64,000 nucleotides of DNA from CAWBUW01 sp963792075 (lineage in GTDB: Bacteria; Chloroflexota; Anaerolineae; Anaerolineales; UBA4823): NCBI GenBank assembly GCA_963792075.1, contig CAWBUW010000012.1, positions 992,001 to 1,056,000 on the forward strand, read 5' to 3'. The notes beneath the pieces are model-generated. The model did no database searches. It saw nothing but the letters and a program-made list of their open reading frames with translations, and had not been told where the DNA came from. Position 1 is the stretch's first letter. The number at the start of each line of letters is the position of its first letter. Positions 17,314 through 27,776 of the stretch are shown piece by piece. Both the position numbers and the translations under genes were made by a program.

Positions 17314-18131
17314 TTCTCGATATCTTGTAGGATCGCGGGCGCGCTGACGTAGCCATTGAGAAAGCGCAGTGTTTCCTGGCGGACCTTGGGGAAAAGCTGG
17401 CGCTGTTCCATCACGCCGCCGCCGAGGATGATGCGCTGCGGAGAGAGGATGCAGGCCAGGCTGGCCAACCCCTGGGCAATGTAATGCGCCTCTAAATCCC
17501 AGGCCGGATGGTCGAGCGGGAGCGTCTCGCCGCGCTGTCCCCAGCGTTTTTCGAGCGCCGGGCCGGAGGCCACGCCTTCGAAGCAGTGGCCGTGGAAGGG
17601 GCAGCTTCCGGGGAAAGGGTCGCGGGCGGGATCGCGGTGGAGCAAGAAGTGCCCCATTTCCGGATGCACCAGGCCGTGGAGAAGCTGTCCATTGATCAAC
17701 GCCCCGCCGCCGATGCCCGTGCCAATCGTCAGGTAGATAAAGGTGTCCAGGCTTTGCCCCGCGCCCCAGCGCCATTCCCCCAATGCCGCGGCATTAACGT
17801 CGGTATCGAATCCGACCGGCACGCCCAGTGCATTTTTCAACACGCCAACCAGGTCGGTGTTGGCCCAGCCCGGTTTAGGGGTTGTGGTGATGTACCCGTA
17901 CTTGGGCGAGCCAGGCAGCAGATCCACCGGACCGAAGGATCCGATGCCCAGCGCGGTGAAAGGCCCGTGCTCTGCTTGCTGTTGGCGCAAGAAGGCTACC
18001 GTTTTACCCAGGGTCTCCTCCGGCGTGGTGGTAGGGAAGCGCGCTTCGGCGCGGATGTCCTGCGGGCCGCTGCCCACTGCGCAGACGAATTTGGTGCCTC
18101 CGGCTTCGATGCCGGCATAGAGCTGGGTCAT
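17226..18131 (-). CDS. ROK-family sugar kinase (fructokinase-like)
   Basis: This 301-residue ROK kinase has the N-terminal phosphate motif AGIEAGGTKFVCAVG, the catalytic Asp in FDTDVNAAALGEW (about residues 107-119) and the glycine-rich TIGTGIGGGALI. It has a zinc site around HPEMGHFLLHRD and CPFHGHCFEGVASGPA. The YdhR/GmuE-like spacing suggests a fructokinase, but the substrate is not fixed by sequence alone. The 3' end overlaps the methyltransferase gene on the opposite strand by 88 bases. Confidence 0.88.
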   Translation of the reverse strand: MTQLYAGIEAGGTKFVCAVGSGPQDIRAEARFPTTTPEETLGKTVAFLRQQQAEHGPFTALGIGSFGPVDLLPGSPKYGYITTTPKPGWANTDLVGVLKNALGVPVGFDTDVNAAALGEWRWGAGQSLDTFIYLTIGTGIGGGALINGQLLHGLVHPEMGHFLLHRDPARDPFPGSCPFHGHCFEGVASGPALEKRWGQRGETLPLDHPAWDLEAHYIAQGLASLACILSPQRIILGGGVMEQRQLFPKVRQETLRFLNGYVSAPAILQDIENYIVPPGLGSRSGLAGAFALAMRLSARAQ

Positions 18132-18155
18132 GAATATCTCCGTAGATAATGAGGA

Positions 18156-18956
18156 TTAAAATTGGGCTGGCGGCCTTATTATAAGCGAGTTAGAGCGGCC
18201 GGGCGCAGATGCAAAATCGACCAGCCGGTAGTGTGGGCTGATCTCCCCATTAGCAAACAGATTGAGAGACGTACTTTCGGTCTGGCCAAAATCCCATAAA
18301 GTGACCTCCATCCCCTGAAAGTCATAGACGGGGTTGCCGCGGTATGTGGACCGCAGGCTTAGGCCTGATGCGACCGGGTCCAACAGGCTGTTCCAGGGGC
18401 GTGAGTCGCCATACAGTTTACGCAGCACCAGGCGCTTCACACCGATTTCCTGGCAGTGGAAGAGAAAATCGCCGGTCTCGGATAGGTTGTGCTGTTCAAC
18501 CACGCGTGAGATTTTGATGGGGATCGCTGCGCGCTGCAAAAGGGCCTCCAGGTCAGGTGGGTCGGGCATGCCCATCATCTGGCGGTAGACCAGCGGGTTG
18601 AAGCTGGGGAAGGAGATGGCGGCGCGGTCGTACTGGTTGAGGATTTCCATTTTGCGCCGCGCCTGGCGTCCGTTGGTATGTAGCGAGAACTGCGTGCCGG
18701 GGGGCAGGCGCTGGCGCAGCCACTCCAGCAAACGCGCTTCGTGGCGGTAAAGCTGTGGATCGGTAGTTGTGCCGGTGAAGACCACCTGAGAAATGTGGTA
18801 TTCCCAGATCAAGTCGCTGAAACGGTCCAGGCCGCGCGGCGGGAATGCCTCCAGGTTATTGGGGCTCAGCTCTGGGGCCACCTGCTTCCCAATGCAAAAA
18901 TAGCAGCGGGCGCTGCACGGGCCGGCAAAGAGGAGATTGGCGAAATCGTAAATCAT
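18156..18956 (-). CDS. Radical SAM protein, uncharacterised
   Basis: This 266-residue protein has the radical SAM cluster motif CSARCYFC early (about residues 14-21), then VVFTGTTTDPQLY, which fits the second strand of the partial TIM barrel. There is no extra C-terminal cluster motif. ATG 18956 is chosen because it follows AAGG and starts just before the cysteine motif. It is the third gene of a minus-strand unit with a HemN/HemW-like protein and a small unknown protein. The substrate is unknown. Confidence 0.8.
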   Translation of the reverse strand: MIYDFANLLFAGPCSARCYFCIGKQVAPELSPNNLEAFPPRGLDRFSDLIWEYHISQVVFTGTTTDPQLYRHEARLLEWLRQRLPPGTQFSLHTNGRQARRKMEILNQYDRAAISFPSFNPLVYRQMMGMPDPPDLEALLQRAAIPIKISRVVEQHNLSETGDFLFHCQEIGVKRLVLRKLYGDSRPWNSLLDPVASGLSLRSTYRGNPVYDFQGMEVTLWDFGQTESTSLNLFANGEISPHYRLVDFASAPGRSNSLIIRPPAQF

Positions 18957-19010
18957 ATTTGCCTTGAGGGGTTTGCGAAGCTGGCTGCGCCAACTCCGCA
19001 AACCTTGAGA

Positions 19011-19505
19011 TTAATTGATAAGCCGGATTTGCGTGATCACCTGCTGCGCGCTGTCGAACAGGCTTGTGAGCGGGTGTCGCCCGTTCTCAAGTTCCGGCTC
19101 CGGCACACAGGCGACCCATTTCTCGGTGTAAGTCAGTACGGTAAACTGTATGCAGCCGGCGGTGGGCAGCGGAAACGCGCTGGCTGGCATCATCTCCCCA
19201 AGATGCTGTTCAGCTTCTCTGACCAGGGCCTGGGTGGCCAGCGCGACCGTATGGTGCTGCCCGCTCCCCAGGATGCCTCCACCGCTGCTGAAATACAGGC
19301 TGGTCGTTCCGTCTGCCAGGCAGACCAGGGTGACAACACTGGTGGGGTATTTGGTTTCCATGAGAACTCCCCATACGTGGGGTGCAGCAGGAGTGGGCTT
19401 TAGCCCGGCCTCGGTAGGCTCCAGTTCAAGGATGCTCCTGCGCAGGTTTTGGTAAATCTCGGCGGGCTGTGACGAGGTGGGCGGGTGCGTCGTAGGGTGA
19501 GACAT
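19011..19505 (-). CDS. Conserved-looking hypothetical protein between two radical SAM genes
   Basis: I do not recognise this 164-residue protein. It has no signal peptide, membrane helix or cysteine motif. A GTTSLYFSSGGGILGSGQHH segment sits mid-protein, which could form part of a small alpha/beta sensory fold. ATG 19505 lies 1 base from the stop of the upstream HemN-like gene, so the two are tightly coupled. A role as accessory or carrier for the flanking radical SAM enzymes is inference from position only. Confidence 0.6.
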   Translation of the reverse strand: MSHPTTHPPTSSQPAEIYQNLRRSILELEPTEAGLKPTPAAPHVWGVLMETKYPTSVVTLVCLADGTTSLYFSSGGGILGSGQHHTVALATQALVREAEQHLGEMMPASAFPLPTAGCIQFTVLTYTEKWVACVPEPELENGRHPLTSLFDSAQQVITQIRLIN

Positions 19506-19506
19506 T

Positions 19507-21024
19507 TTAGACCTCTTGAAGGTATTGTGCGATTTGACCGTTATAGAGCGGAATATCTGGCGAGGCTGCATGGGGCTGTTCAGCATTCAGCGCTAAGACG
19601 TGTTGTTTCACTGCGCCGGCATAGAACAGAGCAATCACGCCGTTATAGGCTCCTTCGCCGGCCGGAGTGAGGCGTAACGTGGTTCCGGGAGCGTTCTCGG
19701 CGCTGGTGGTGTATTTCATCAGTCCATGGTCGAGGACAAAGGCAACCTCACCAGGGAAAGCCTGTTCAAGCGTCAGGCCAAACTTGTGCTGGAAGGCGTT
19801 CAGGTTGATTTCACCAAAATAAAAGGAAACCGAGATCATCTTGCCCATCGCGGCCGGGAGGGAAAGGTGATACAGGTCCTGGATGGGCAGCTCGCCTGCC
19901 AGCACCTGACGTTGGTAATGTCCCAGGCGCTTGTCCGCCGCACCGGAATTGTAGGCCAGCGTTTGGTTTGACAGCGACTGTGCGCCCAACCCCAATCCCA
20001 GGTAGGGTAAACCGTAGATGACGCGCGAGGTGAGATATTCGCTGGTACCCACATCGCCGGGCAGCCGGCTGAAAGTGTTCTTTCCCGCTGTACCTGCGTA
20101 GCCGGCCGCGTGCAGCATTTCTTTCGCCAGGCGCGCCTGGGCATTGACCTCGGCCAGCGTGACGTACTGCGCCTGGCTGGCGATGCGTGTGCCTTTGTAA
20201 CGCGTGCGGTAGAGCGTAATGTAGTCCGGCTCCAGGCTGATCACGTGCTTCAAAGTTGCTTCCAGCGATCGCAGCGACTGGTGGGCAAAACCGTACATAA
20301 TGTCCACGTTAAAACGTTGGAAACCAGCCTGGCGGATATGTTCTGCTGCCTGGCGGTTATAAACCAGCGAGGTCGCAGTCCGGCCAAGCTCTTGCAACAG
20401 GCGCGGGTTAATGGTTTGCACGCCCATGCTGATGCGCCGGATGCCCATGGCGTAATAAGCCCGGATTTTTTCGGGCTCCGCGGCTGCAATTTTGGGCGTG
20501 GTCTCAATGCTGATCGCGGCGTGGGCATCGAACTTGAAATTGTCCTGCGCGGCTTGCACCAACCGGTCGATATTGCTGTTCTTGGCAACTGAGGGTGTGC
20601 CTCCGCCAATATCGAAGCCAACCAGGCGTTTTGCCTGCGTGTCGATAGCCTGGCGATAAAGCGCTATTTCTGCCATGAGCAGGTCAAAATATCGGTCTTC
20701 GCTCTCTCGGATGGTGACCGGGTCTACCACGGTGTATTCGCAGTAGCTGCAGCGCGCCTCACAGAAAGGGATGTGGGCATACAGCCCCAGATACTTGATC
20801 CCTTCCCAGGCCAGCGGGGCGGTTTCCTGCACTTGTGAGCGGGGTACTTTGTAAGGGCGCATGGTGGTGAGGTGCCCAATCGGGTATGCCGTGTTGGCAA
20901 TGTTGTGCTGCGCTAACCCGGCAGCATAGACAGCAGCTGGCGTAGCGACAGCTTCGGATTCATGTGAGATTTGGTCCAGGGGAGATGTTTCGTGCCAATC
21001 CATAAGAGACTCCTTTTGTGTCAT
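19507..21024 (-). CDS. HemN/HemW-like radical SAM protein
   Basis: This 505-residue protein resembles coproporphyrinogen dehydrogenase-like radical SAM proteins. It has LYAHIPFCEARCSYCEYTV (cluster cysteines, about residues 80-98), FDIGGGTPSVA (about 148-158) and IRRISMGVQTINPRLLQELGR (about 207-227). The last is characteristic of HemN/HemW. It has an unusual N-terminal extension and a longer C-terminus than HemW. It heads a three-gene unit and is preceded by a palindromic operator at 21041-21059. True CPDH activity is uncertain. Confidence 0.82.
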   Translation of the reverse strand: MTQKESLMDWHETSPLDQISHESEAVATPAAVYAAGLAQHNIANTAYPIGHLTTMRPYKVPRSQVQETAPLAWEGIKYLGLYAHIPFCEARCSYCEYTVVDPVTIRESEDRYFDLLMAEIALYRQAIDTQAKRLVGFDIGGGTPSVAKNSNIDRLVQAAQDNFKFDAHAAISIETTPKIAAAEPEKIRAYYAMGIRRISMGVQTINPRLLQELGRTATSLVYNRQAAEHIRQAGFQRFNVDIMYGFAHQSLRSLEATLKHVISLEPDYITLYRTRYKGTRIASQAQYVTLAEVNAQARLAKEMLHAAGYAGTAGKNTFSRLPGDVGTSEYLTSRVIYGLPYLGLGLGAQSLSNQTLAYNSGAADKRLGHYQRQVLAGELPIQDLYHLSLPAAMGKMISVSFYFGEINLNAFQHKFGLTLEQAFPGEVAFVLDHGLMKYTTSAENAPGTTLRLTPAGEGAYNGVIALFYAGAVKQHVLALNAEQPHAASPDIPLYNGQIAQYLQEV

Positions 21025-21040
21025 ATTTACACGAATATTA

Positions 21041-21059
21041 TAGTGTATATACTACACTA
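21041..21059. promoter_or_regulatory. Palindromic operator TAGTGTA-N5-TACACTA
   Basis: A perfect 7-bp inverted repeat with a 5-base spacer lies 17 bases upstream of the HemN-like start, overlapping TATA-rich promoter sequence. The half-site resembles those bound by YtrA-type GntR regulators. No such regulator gene is in the window, so the cognate protein is unknown. Confidence 0.6.
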
Positions 21060-21073
21060 TGTCAAGAGTTCTC

Positions 21074-21130
21074 GTGGAAATTGGGGGGATTGCGGGTGGC
21101 TTTTCCACCCGCAATCCCCCCAATTTCCAC
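21074..21130. repeat. Perfect 26-bp hairpin in a divergent intergenic region
   Basis: A 26-bp perfect inverted repeat with loop CTTTT (core GATTGCGGGTGG-CTTTT-CCACCCGCAATC) lies between the HemN-like gene and the HD-GYP gene. As both genes point away from it, it is not an ordinary terminator. It may block antisense transcripts or be a mobile palindromic element. Confidence 0.75.
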
Positions 21131-21163
21131 CCATCTCGGTATAATACATCATGTGAGGAAGCG

Positions 21164-24100
21164 ATGAGCCGAGAGCGAATTTTGATTGTGGATGGCGATC
21201 GGGGCGCCGCGCGTAATCTGGAAAACAATTTACGGAAACTGAATTATGAGGTCGTTGGGAAAACGACGACCGGGGAAGAGGCGCTGCGCCTGGCGGCCGG
21301 CCTGCGTCCTGATCTGGTTATCCTCAACACGCGGCTGGAAGGGAAACTGGATGGTATCCAGGTGGCAGCGCAGCTTCAGGCGAATAACCATTTACCGGCG
21401 TTCTTCATCACTCGCCAGAGTGATGAAGTTACCCTGCGGCGCATCCGTGAGGTAGCTCCCAGCGGCTTTTTGTTGAATTCTTACCATCCGGCTGAACTGG
21501 CGTTGACGGTGGAGATTGCACTGGAGCGACAGCGCAGCAATCAACGGCTCTGCGAGAGTGAAACGTTGTTCCGCTCCATGTTCCAGGATTCCGGTACGAT
21601 GATGCTGCTGGTCGACGCACAGACATCCCGGATTCTGGATGCGAATACAGCGGCCTGCCAGTTCTATGGTTATGCCCGGCAGCAGATGATCCAAAAGCGC
21701 ATGACAGATTTGATGGATCAAAGCACCATCCCTGCCGCAGATATGCAAGAACGGTTGGAGCAAATCCGGCGCTATCCCAAGCGACGTTTTCCCTACCGCC
21801 ACCTGCTGGCGAATGGGGAGTCGCACAGTGTGGAGGTATACAGCACGCCGCTGGAAGTGAACGGCAGTGCCTTGTTGCACGTTGTCATCCAGGACGCTGC
21901 TGAGCGTACCCGCACTGAAAATACGCTGCGCCGGCGCGACTTGATCTTGAATGCAGTCGGCTTCGCCGCAGAGCAGTTCTTCAAAAGCACCAATTGGCAA
22001 GAGAAAATCCAGACTGTGTTGGAGCAATTGGGCCGCACAACCATCTCCAGCCGGGTATATATTTTCGAGAATCATCCCGCTGAAGATGGATCGCTGCTGA
22101 CCAGCATGCGCTTTGAATGGGTTGCGCCGGGGGTGACTACGCGTCTGAATAATTCAAACTTCCGAAATGTACCTTTGGCAGCCAAGGGCCTGGAGCGTTG
22201 GGTGCAAGTATTGCAAACGGGCGGGATTATCCACGGCGGTAAGGATGATCTGCCTAAACCAGAAAAGCGCCTGTTGGAAGCTTTGAATGCACAGTCGATC
22301 CTGGTCGTGCCGGTTATGGTGCAGGGGATTTGGTGGGGCTCCATCGGCTTTGACCAGACCCAGCTACAGTACTCATGGGCCAATGCGGATATCGATGCGC
22401 TGCGCGCCGCGGCGGGTATCCTGGCTGGCGCCATCCAACGCGCCATGACCCAGGAAGCATGGACACGCGCCGAGGAGAAATACCGGGCGATTTTTGAGAA
22501 CGCCGTCGAAGGCGTATTCCAGAGCACGCCAGAGGGCAGGTTTGTCACGGCGAACCCTGCGCTGGCACACATGCTGGGCTATGATACGCCTCAGGAATTG
22601 ATGGACAATGTCCAGGATATCGGCAACCAATTGCACGTCGATCCCGGCTCGCGAGACGAGCTCGTGCAGTTGATGGACACGCAGGATTATGTCAAGAATT
22701 TCTTCTTGCAGTTGCGGCGGAAAGATGGCAGCCTGATCTGGGTCACAGAACATGCCCGGCCGGTGCGGGCTGAAGATGGCCAGATCCTGTATTATGAGGG
22801 GTTTATCCAGGATATTACCGAGCGGAAGCGCGCCGAGGATGCCGCGCAGAGCACATACCAGCGGTATATCGAGTTGGTTAATTCAGTGGAAGGGATTGTC
22901 TGGGAAGCCGACGTTCGCAAATCGCAGTTCCTGTTTGTCAGCGAACAGGCCGAGCGCATCCTGGGGCATCCGCTGGAGCGCTGGTTTGACCTGGGTTTCT
23001 GGGAGCGGCACATTTATGCGGAGGACCGCGCCGGCGTGGTGATCAATTGTGCTGAAAGATCACGCGAGATGATGCCGTTCACCCTGGAATACCGCATGGT
23101 AACGGCTAACGGGCGGACGATCTGGCTGCGAGACATGATCACGGTGCTGGTACACGAAGACAAGCCTCATCGCTTAAGCGGCTTGATGGTGGACGTCACC
23201 GAGATACACCGCCACCAACATCGCCAGGAGGTACTGGTAGCAGTGGAGAATGCGCTGCGCTCGGTCGGCAGCAGCGCAGAAATGCAGGCTGTTGCCCTGG
23301 ATATGCTTTTTAGAGAGCTCCCCCTGGATGGCGCTGCGTTGGCGCTGCCAGACGCTTACAGCGGTGAGCTGAACGTGGTGCGCGGCGTGGGCTGTTTTGC
23401 CAACCGGGCCGAGACCCGGTTGGCCCCGGATATGAAGCCAGTGTACCAGGCGTTACAGGATGGCCTGCCATTCCGCCATCCCGCGGTGCATGTGGAGCCG
23501 GATTTAGTTGGCTGGGTGCGCTCAGGCGACCCGGACGCGCTGGTGGTGGTCCCCCTGACTGCTGAAGCCAGCCCAATGGGCGTGCTACTCGCTGCCCGGC
23601 GGGAAAGCTTTTCCGGCGAAGATGCGCGCATGTTGTTGTCATTTGGTGGGTTGGTGTCCAATGCCATCCAGCGGGCGTTTTCGAACGAGCGCATGGAGCG
23701 CAGCTTGAAACGGGTGAGCACGCTGCACGAGATTGACCAGGCGATCAATGACATCATGAACCTGAAGCGCTCGTTCAGCGTCGTGCTATCGCTGGCTGCC
23801 GCTGAGCTGGGTGCGGATGCGCTGGACGTATTTGAATATAACGAACACACCCAATCGCTGGAATTCCTGGCAAGCTTTGGCTTCAAGTCCTCCCAAAACG
23901 CCTACTCCAGCGTGCGCCTGGGCCAGGGGCTGGCCGGCCAGGCTGTAATGGAAGGGCGGCTGGTCTATTTGCCTGATTTGCGAGAGCATCGTGAACGCCT
24001 GGACCGTCCTACTTTGCTGGCTTCGGAAGCCATGGTCACCTATTATGGCAAGCCCTTGACCTCCAAAGACAAGGTGCGCGGTGTGTTGGAAGTCTTCTAC

Positions 24101-24787
24101 CGGAAGCCGTTTTGTGCTGACCCAGAAATGCTAGAGTTCTTGGAGATCCTGGCGGGACAAATGGCGTTGGCGATGGATAATGCCGCGCTGTTCGTCAACT
24201 TGAAACGCTCGGAATTCGAGCTAAGCGTGGCGTATGATGAAACATTGGAAGGGTGGGCCAAGGCGTTGGAGGCGCGCGACAAGGAGACTAAGGACCACTC
24301 GCTGCGCGTGACAGATATGAGCGTCCAACTGGCGCAAGCTATGCGTGTCCCACGCGAAGAGCTGCGCCATATCCGGCGCGGCGCCCTGTTGCACGACATT
24401 GGCAAGATGGGCATCCCGGACGCAATTTTATTGAAAGAAGGACCCCTGACCGATGGCGAGCGCCAAAAAATGCAAGAACACACCCAGCATGCTTATAAAA
24501 TGTTGAGTACCATCCCCTTCCTACGTCCAGCGCTGGATATTCCTTACTGCCACCATGAGAAATGGGACGGCAGCGGTTACCCGCGCGGCCTGAAAGGGAA
24601 AGAAATCCCCCTCGGAGCACGTATTTTCGCCGTGGTAGACGTGTGGGATGCGCTGTCGAACGACCGGCCCTACCGGGTAGCCTGGCCTGAGGACAAAGTG
24701 CTGGATTACCTGGCCGGTGAGTCGGGCAGCCATTTCGACCCTGAAGTCGTCCAGGCATTTTTGAAGCTGCGCAAGGGCGATATTTAG
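21164..24787 (+). CDS. Receiver-PAS-GAF-PAS-PAS-GAF-GAF-HD-GYP protein (probable c-di-GMP phosphodiesterase)
   Basis: This 1207-residue cytosolic sensor protein likely degrades c-di-GMP. Domains in order: receiver-like (about 1-120), PAS (about 130-250), GAF (about 255-430), two PAS domains (about 435-710), two GAF domains (about 720-1000) and HD-GYP (about 1020-1200). HD-GYP motifs are intact: LLHDIGKMGIP, then HHEKWDGSGYPRGLKG. In the receiver the phospho-acceptor Asp is Asn (VILNTRL) and the conserved Lys is Asn (FLLNSYHP), so it should not be phosphorylated. ATG 21164 is chosen because an earlier in-frame ATG runs through the 26-bp hairpin. Confidence 0.88.
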   Translation: MSRERILIVDGDRGAARNLENNLRKLNYEVVGKTTTGEEALRLAAGLRPDLVILNTRLEGKLDGIQVAAQLQANNHLPAFFITRQSDEVTLRRIREVAPSGFLLNSYHPAELALTVEIALERQRSNQRLCESETLFRSMFQDSGTMMLLVDAQTSRILDANTAACQFYGYARQQMIQKRMTDLMDQSTIPAADMQERLEQIRRYPKRRFPYRHLLANGESHSVEVYSTPLEVNGSALLHVVIQDAAERTRTENTLRRRDLILNAVGFAAEQFFKSTNWQEKIQTVLEQLGRTTISSRVYIFENHPAEDGSLLTSMRFEWVAPGVTTRLNNSNFRNVPLAAKGLERWVQVLQTGGIIHGGKDDLPKPEKRLLEALNAQSILVVPVMVQGIWWGSIGFDQTQLQYSWANADIDALRAAAGILAGAIQRAMTQEAWTRAEEKYRAIFENAVEGVFQSTPEGRFVTANPALAHMLGYDTPQELMDNVQDIGNQLHVDPGSRDELVQLMDTQDYVKNFFLQLRRKDGSLIWVTEHARPVRAEDGQILYYEGFIQDITERKRAEDAAQSTYQRYIELVNSVEGIVWEADVRKSQFLFVSEQAERILGHPLERWFDLGFWERHIYAEDRAGVVINCAERSREMMPFTLEYRMVTANGRTIWLRDMITVLVHEDKPHRLSGLMVDVTEIHRHQHRQEVLVAVENALRSVGSSAEMQAVALDMLFRELPLDGAALALPDAYSGELNVVRGVGCFANRAETRLAPDMKPVYQALQDGLPFRHPAVHVEPDLVGWVRSGDPDALVVVPLTAEASPMGVLLAARRESFSGEDARMLLSFGGLVSNAIQRAFSNERMERSLKRVSTLHEIDQAINDIMNLKRSFSVVLSLAAAELGADALDVFEYNEHTQSLEFLASFGFKSSQNAYSSVRLGQGLAGQAVMEGRLVYLPDLREHRERLDRPTLLASEAMVTYYGKPLTSKDKVRGVLEVFYRKPFCADPEMLEFLEILAGQMALAMDNAALFVNLKRSEFELSVAYDETLEGWAKALEARDKETKDHSLRVTDMSVQLAQAMRVPREELRHIRRGALLHDIGKMGIPDAILLKEGPLTDGERQKMQEHTQHAYKMLSTIPFLRPALDIPYCHHEKWDGSGYPRGLKGKEIPLGARIFAVVDVWDALSNDRPYRVAWPEDKVLDYLAGESGSHFDPEVVQAFLKLRKGDI

Positions 24788-24832
24788 ATAGGGTCAGGGT
24801 TTTCTTAAAGTCAGAAACCCTTGCAGGCGAAG

Positions 24833-24870
24833 CCATCCCCACCCCCTGCCCCGCCCCGCTGGCGGGGGGA
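24833..24870. repeat. C-rich/G-rich repeat of the dispersed family
   Basis: CCCCGCTGGCGGGG-like sequence in a C-rich context resembles the GC-rich elements at 38.8, 39.8 and 40.4 kb. It lies just after the HD-GYP gene and just before the hairpin at 24880. Confidence 0.4.
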
Positions 24871-24879
24871 AAAGAGGAA

Positions 24880-24922
24880 TTGGGGTATGTATGGGAAGCA
24901 AAGCTTCCCATACATACCCCAA
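24880..24922. terminator. Perfect 20-bp hairpin between convergent genes
   Basis: TTGGGGTATGTATGGGAAGC pairs exactly with its downstream complement around an AAA loop. It lies between the HD-GYP gene (plus) and the C39-like peptidase gene (minus), a natural position for a bidirectional terminator. Confidence 0.75.
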
Positions 24923-24970
24923 ACCCCTACTTTATGAAAAGCGTGTTAGTAAGATTAGTGGGATTGCCTG

Positions 24971-26236
24971 TCACGGGGTGGCGCCGACAAAATTCAACGC
25001 ATAGAGAGAATCCGGCGAAGTGGGGTTGGCCTGGTAAGATTTACGGAATAGCTCGATTGCGCCGGGGGTATCTCCCTGGCGATACAATCCCCAGCCTTTC
25101 CAGAGCATTGCTTCTTCGGAGTTTGGGGTGATCTTTAGGGCATAATCGGTCAGCGTCAGCAGGTCATCGGTGCGGCCCGAGTGGAAATACGCAAAGAAAG
25201 GGCCGAACTGGTAGCGCAGCATACGCTGCGGCAGCTTTTTCTCGCGGGCGACATCATAAGATGCGGCTGCCTCTGCATACTGCCCGAAGTAGACCTGGTT
25301 GCTGCCCAGGTTGAACCAGGCAAAGCCATTCTCCGGATCTGCCGCGGTTTCCGCTTTGGCTTTTTCCAGGGCGTTCTGCCGGTTGGTATCCGCATTCCAA
25401 TCTTCGCCCATCAGGGTCTGGATCGTGCTCTCCTGGTCAGGTGGGTAGATCACGATGTAAACATAGTTAAAGGACTGCCAATCCGCGGTGAAGTCTGTAT
25501 AGCTCATCTGCTTGTTGTAATCCCGGAAGGCATCCATCACTTCAACCATCTGGGTCTGGTCATTGTAACCGGTTACCAGCAGGTAATGCCCGGCCCAAAG
25601 ATCATCGGTAGGCCAGTAGCGCCGGTCCACGTCTGTAGCGCCCTCGATTTGCACCGGGAACCCGGCAGCGAGGAATTTCTTCAAGGTCTGGATATCGCCG
25701 CCCACACGGTACTGCACACGCAGCCAGCCGGCAAAATTGTTGACGTAATAAGCCAGCTCTTCCACGTTAACATTGCGGTCGTTTTCGAAAGGTTTGATTT
25801 GTGTGATAATATCTTTTTGAGTGCCCTGCCAGCCGTAATAGCGCAGATACATGGTGAGCGTTGCCGGGCCGCAATCATTCGGCCCTTGCTTTTCGTAAGC
25901 GGGCTGAGTGAGCGAGACGGCGTTGGGCAGGGGGGTCGGGCTGGCCGTCGGAGTTGGACTGGCAGACAGGAGGGTGGGAGTGGGACTGGCCAACACGGGC
26001 GCCAGAGTCGCCGTCGGCGCAGGCAAGGCTGTTTGCGTCACCGCGGGGTCAACATGGGCAAGCGGCGTGGGTACATTGCTGATCGGGTTGATCGAGCCGC
26101 GCAAATAGGTAAGCGCAATCTCAATCCGCCAGCCCAAGCGCTGCTGTACCCCTGGAAGCTGGTATAATCCCCATCCGAGCAGTGCCAGGATGGGCAGTGC
26201 TATTAGGATCGTTTTAGTAGAGTTTTTGAGTTGCAT
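24971..26236 (-). CDS. Secreted or anchored C39-like peptidase with TPR repeats
   Basis: This 421-residue protein has an N-terminal hydrophobic segment (ILIALPILALLGWGLY), then a Pro/Thr-rich linker (about 60-105). A C39-like papain-fold domain follows, with the catalytic Cys in GPNDCGPATLTMYLRYYG and His in WAGHYLLVTGY. The C-terminus holds TPR-like helices (about 280-415). The domain acts outside the membrane and probably processes peptides. ATG 26236 is preferred because the signal anchor starts there. Its start lies 17 bases from the divergent miaB start. Confidence 0.82.
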   Translation of the reverse strand: MQLKNSTKTILIALPILALLGWGLYQLPGVQQRLGWRIEIALTYLRGSINPISNVPTPLAHVDPAVTQTALPAPTATLAPVLASPTPTLLSASPTPTASPTPLPNAVSLTQPAYEKQGPNDCGPATLTMYLRYYGWQGTQKDIITQIKPFENDRNVNVEELAYYVNNFAGWLRVQYRVGGDIQTLKKFLAAGFPVQIEGATDVDRRYWPTDDLWAGHYLLVTGYNDQTQMVEVMDAFRDYNKQMSYTDFTADWQSFNYVYIVIYPPDQESTIQTLMGEDWNADTNRQNALEKAKAETAADPENGFAWFNLGSNQVYFGQYAEAAASYDVAREKKLPQRMLRYQFGPFFAYFHSGRTDDLLTLTDYALKITPNSEEAMLWKGWGLYRQGDTPGAIELFRKSYQANPTSPDSLYALNFVGATP

Positions 26237-26253
26237 AGGTGCAATTCTATCAT

Positions 26254-27634
<1,381 letters not shown>

Positions 27635-27653
27635 CTCTTTGTACGTCTAATAA

Positions 27654-27738
27654 CTGTCCGAAAAATATCGTTTCGAGTAGTTTGTATGGCAGCGAAGCTA
27701 CCTGCACAAACTACCCCAACCCACGAATTTTTGGACAG
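27654..27738. repeat. Nested inverted repeat downstream of miaB
   Basis: GTAGTTTGT and ACAAACTAC (27677-27714) pair around an inner AGC-GAA-GCT. An outer TGTCC/GGACA with A- and T-rich flanks extends the palindrome. It lies between miaB and the lipoprotein gene, where it could serve as a terminator. Confidence 0.5.
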
Positions 27739-27776
27739 ACCAGGTTCTACCGGAGCTTTTGAAGAGGAGATTTTCT

